Of a stretch of 15,202 nt of DNA, positions 13,256 through 15,202 are shown in pieces. Made by a program: the position numbers and the translations under genes. Position 1 is the first letter of the stretch. Every line of letters begins with the position of its first letter. The stretch comes from Candidatus Falkowiibacteriota bacterium (lineage in GTDB: Bacteria; Patescibacteriota; Patescibacteriia; UBA11705; JACRDX01), in the NCBI GenBank assembly GCA_016212745.1, contig JACRDX010000025.1:1-15202 (forward strand), in the 5' to 3' direction. A model generated the notes under the pieces. The model had not been told where the DNA came from, did no database searches, and saw only the letters and a program-made list of their open reading frames with translations.

Positions 13256-13288
13256 GAGGGTATGACTTATTAACAGCCCTCCTTTTTT
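13256..13288 (+). terminator. Possible weak terminator before the lipoprotein gene
   Basis: GAGGG (13256-13260) pairs with CCCTC (13277-13281) around a 16-base loop, followed by TTTTTT. Stem is short and loop large, so this may be chance; it would end transcripts coming from the ruvA operon. Confidence 0.3.
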
Positions 13289-13355
13289 GTTTGCGCGAAT
13301 AATTTTTTATGATGACAATATAAGTTCTTTAACCTTTTTCAACGGAGGTTTTGTC

Positions 13356-13607
13356 ATGAAAGTGGCGTGGCTGGTAGGACTGGTGTTGATGGTTGTGTGC
13401 GCGGTTGTTGGATGTGTATCGGTACCGCAGTATTTGCCAATCAAAGGCAATGTTTCACGCAATGGAAAAAAGATTTACCATTTGCCAACATGCTCGTCGT
13501 ACAAATTGACCGCCGTTGATTCTGATCGCGGTGAGCAATATTTCATGACAGAAAATGAAGCCCGCGTTGCGGGTTTTGTGAAGGCAAGAAATTGCAGGCA
13601 ATGGTAA
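13356..13607 (+). CDS. Small lipoprotein with a sunset-like domain
   Basis: 83 residues. A lipoprotein signal peptide (MKVAWLVGLVLMVVCAVVGC) ends in a lipobox with C20 as the lipidated residue, so the rest should sit outside the cytoplasmic membrane. The remainder has GNVSRNGKKIYHLPTCSSY (31-49), an acidic turn, EQYFMTENEARVAGF (60-74) and a final C80. The GN-(I/V)-S-x-x-G-x-K-I-Y-H-x-P-x-C and E-x-E-A-x-x-A-G-F pattern is that of the short 'sunset' domain found near surface nucleases; H42, C46 and C80 may bind metal. GGAGG lies 7 bases before the ATG and decides this start over an in-frame ATG at 13287. A strong hairpin follows the gene, suggesting a monocistronic unit. Function unknown. Confidence 0.75.
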   Translation: MKVAWLVGLVLMVVCAVVGCVSVPQYLPIKGNVSRNGKKIYHLPTCSSYKLTAVDSDRGEQYFMTENEARVAGFVKARNCRQW

Positions 13608-13644
13608 TGTAGCGGCAACGATGTTGCGGAGCAGCGGCGCTGCG

Positions 13645-13673
13645 GAGCCGACTGGACAAAGTCCAGTCGGCTC
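13645..13673 (+). terminator. Strong hairpin after the lipoprotein gene
   Basis: GAGCCGACTGGAC (13645-13657) and GTCCAGTCGGCTC (13661-13673) form a perfect 13-base-pair stem with AAA loop. The following AATTTATTAAAT is a weak U-tract. It lies between the lipoprotein stop and the comEC ATG (18 bases away), so comEC may need its own start or read-through. Confidence 0.75.
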
Positions 13674-13691
13674 AATTTATTAAATCGTTCT

Positions 13692-15134
13692 ATGAATATT
13701 CAAAATTTTAAAAAATCGGATAAAATATTTTTGGTGAGCGCGGCATTTGCAACCGGAATCATTTTGGCGTCAATAAATTTTTTATTGGCAACTACATGTT
13801 GGTTTGTCATTTGGTTTATTATTATTGTGTTGCGACGCCGCGCTGATTTGGCAATTATTATTTTAATATTCTCTCTCGGCATTTTTTATGTTTTAATCCG
13901 CTCGCCGTCTGTGTCAGATGCTGACATTTCATTTTATGCGGATCGGCCAGTTGTTTTTATTGGTTTGATTTTGGACGAGCCAGTTGTTTCTGGTGGTTTG
14001 CAAAAGTTGGTTGTTGAAGCAAGCCCGCCGTCGCATGGCTATGGCGAGGCAAGCCCGCCGTCGCATGGCTATGGCGAGGCAAGCCCGCCTTTGTCAGACT
14101 ACGGCGTGGCAAGCGTGGCAAGTGGGAAAATTTTATTGACATTAAAATCCCAGCCAGAATACAAATATGGCGATCAATTATTAGTTGATTGCAAACAAGT
14201 GTCAGCATTAACATCTGGCCAATATTTGAATGACAATGTTTTTGTAAGCTGCGATTTTCCGACTGCGCGGTTGGTTGCGGTTGGACGTGGAAATTTTATT
14301 AAAAGTGGATTGTTAAAAGTTAAAAATGCGTTTATTGATAAATTGAATTTAACATTGCAAGAGCCGCACGCATCATTGCTTGCCGGTATTTTAGTTGGTG
14401 CGCGAGACAATATTCCAAAAAATTTGGCAGATGATTTCCAGCGCGCTGGAATTTCGCATATTGTCGCAATGTCCGGTTATAACATTACGGTTGTAAGCGC
14501 GATGATAATGAACATGCTGGTTTTTTATTTCATTCGTAGACAACGGGCATTTTGGTTTGCGGCCGCAGGCATATGCTGTTTTATAATGTTGGCAGGCATG
14601 TCAGCATCAGTTGTGCGCGCCGGAATAATGGGAGTCATTATTTTATTAGCAAAACAACTTGGGCAAATCGCGAAAATTAAAAACATTTTGACAATAACGC
14701 TACTTATAATGCTGCTGCTTGAACCAAATGTTTGGCGCGACGTTGGTTTTCAGCTTTCGTTTTTATCAACAATCGGGTTGATTTATTTGGCCCCGAAAAT
14801 TTATAAATATTTTTCGTGGGTGCCAGAGTTTGTAGGAACGCGTGATAATGTTTGCAGTAGTTTTTCAGCCATTATTATGACATTGCCTGTGACCATTTAT
14901 TATTTTCATAAATTTTCAGTTGTGGCCATTGCGGCGAATTTTCTGATTTTGCCAACCATTCCATTAATAATGTTAATTGGATTTATCCAATTGATTCTTG
15001 CGTTTATTTGGCTGCCAGTTGCGAAAATTGTCGGGATTGGGACTTTTATTTTGCTTGATTATGTAATCCGCACAGCGCATGTTTATGCTTCATTTTCTTG
15101 GTCAATTTTTTCAAGGTGTTTAATAATATTGTAA
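13692..15134 (+). CDS. comEC: ComEC/Rec2-family DNA uptake channel (no MBL domain)
   Basis: 480 residues. ComEC forms the inner-membrane channel that imports single-stranded DNA during natural transformation. Two or three N-terminal helices (about 12-70) lead into a DUF4131 OB-like region (about 85-195), then the competence domain with GARDNIPKNLADDFQRAGISHIVAMSG (236-262 region), the SGYNITVVSA signature, AGMSASVVRAGIMG (301-314) and GFQLSFLSTIGLI (352-364). The metallo-beta-lactamase domain of long ComEC proteins is absent, as is usual in Patescibacteria. Residues 109-141 are a tandem repeat insertion (see 14016-14111). The last ~18 residues overlap an antisense glycosyltransferase fragment, so the true C-terminus may have been lost. 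ATG 13692 lies 18 bases after a hairpin; no SD. Confidence 0.92.
   Translation: MNIQNFKKSDKIFLVSAAFATGIILASINFLLATTCWFVIWFIIIVLRRRADLAIIILIFSLGIFYVLIRSPSVSDADISFYADRPVVFIGLILDEPVVSGGLQKLVVEASPPSHGYGEASPPSHGYGEASPPLSDYGVASVASGKILLTLKSQPEYKYGDQLLVDCKQVSALTSGQYLNDNVFVSCDFPTARLVAVGRGNFIKSGLLKVKNAFIDKLNLTLQEPHASLLAGILVGARDNIPKNLADDFQRAGISHIVAMSGYNITVVSAMIMNMLVFYFIRRQRAFWFAAAGICCFIMLAGMSASVVRAGIMGVIILLAKQLGQIAKIKNILTITLLIMLLLEPNVWRDVGFQLSFLSTIGLIYLAPKIYKYFSWVPEFVGTRDNVCSSFSAIIMTLPVTIYYFHKFSVVAIAANFLILPTIPLIMLIGFIQLILAFIWLPVAKIVGIGTFILLDYVIRTAHVYASFSWSIFSRCLIIL
14016..14111 (+). repeat. Tandem GC-rich repeats inside comEC
   Basis: Three 30-base units: 14016-14045 and 14046-14075 differ at one synonymous base, and 14076-14105 has diverged in its second half. 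They encode EASPPSHGYG twice and EASPPLSDYG once, followed by VASVASG. The block separates LVVEA from GKILLTL, which are close together in normal DUF4131 regions. The third unit (14084-14111) contains the outer arms of the FemAB-gene repeat. Confidence 0.85.
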
Positions 15135-15196
15135 ACATAAACCCCTATTCCCGCAAATTGACCTGTTAATGGATAAGCATTAATACCAATTCTCAT
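15083..15196 (-). pseudogene. N-terminal fragment of a family GT4 glycosyltransferase
   Basis: The minus strand from ATG 15196 encodes 37 residues, MRIGINAYPLTGQFAGIGVY then VYNIIKHLEKIDQENEA, and stops at TAA 15085. This is the classic start of GT4/WbdA-like glycosyltransferases (MRIGI-D/N-A-x-P-L-x-G-x-x-x-GIG-x-Y-x-x-N-L), which build surface polysaccharides. Resemblance holds to ENE and then breaks; the bases beyond are the antisense of comEC. So it is a truncated remnant, and the junction is at about 15085-15095. The upstream side leaves the window at 15202. No SD is seen before the ATG. Confidence 0.65.
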
Positions 15197-15202
15197 ATAA
15201 AT

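Overview
The window looks like a piece of a Patescibacteria (Candidate Phyla Radiation) chromosome or a close relative. The DNA is AT-rich and gene-dense. Few genes have a Shine-Dalgarno sequence, and several promoters place the transcript start at or within a few bases of the ATG. IleRS is of the eukaryote-like (IleRS2) type, ComEC lacks the usual metallo-beta-lactamase domain, and an EndoQ-type PHP nuclease is present. TGA ends several intact genes (murI, ruvA, the FemAB-like gene), so UGA is not recoded as in Gracilibacteria. The phylum assignment is inference from gene style; there is no 16S rRNA here.

Layout. 1-1365 (+): the last 30 codons of a probable nucleotidyltransferase, then an endonuclease Q homologue. 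1391-3282 (-): a histone H1-like Lys/Ala/Arg peptide with its own promoter and terminator, then an MgtC/DUF4010 membrane protein and a 44-residue membrane peptide. 3381-4351 (+): glutamate racemase and tRNA-Ala(UGC). 4284-5618 (-): an O-antigen ligase/polymerase whose reading frame ends inside the tRNA gene on the other strand. 5681-6385: a REP-associated tyrosine transposase between two near-identical hairpins. 6509-10192 (+): ileS and a SanA/YdcF-like membrane protein. 10215-10493 (+): a short unit with near-consensus promoter, strong SD and terminator, encoding a 68-residue Arg-rich peptide or acting as a structured RNA. 10488-11273 (-): a hypothetical protein with a possible PD-(D/E)XK-like core. 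11345-15134 (+): ruvA, a FemAB-like aminoacyltransferase, a small basic ORF, a small lipoprotein and comEC. At the right edge (-) is the first ~36 codons of a glycosyltransferase, antisense to the comEC 3' end.

The genes mix envelope construction (MurI, FemAB-like, O-antigen ligase, SanA-like, probably both edge genes), DNA repair and uptake (EndoQ, RuvA, ComEC) and translation (IleRS, tRNA-Ala). I found no defence system, CRISPR array, prophage or origin.

The most unusual layer is repeats. At least three families of short palindromic repeats lie between genes and also in frame inside conserved genes: IleRS, the FemAB-like protein (two different insertions), ComEC (a tandem array) and the 3' end of the SanA-like gene. 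Their logic resembles Rickettsia palindromic elements, and they are the best candidate here for something underdescribed.
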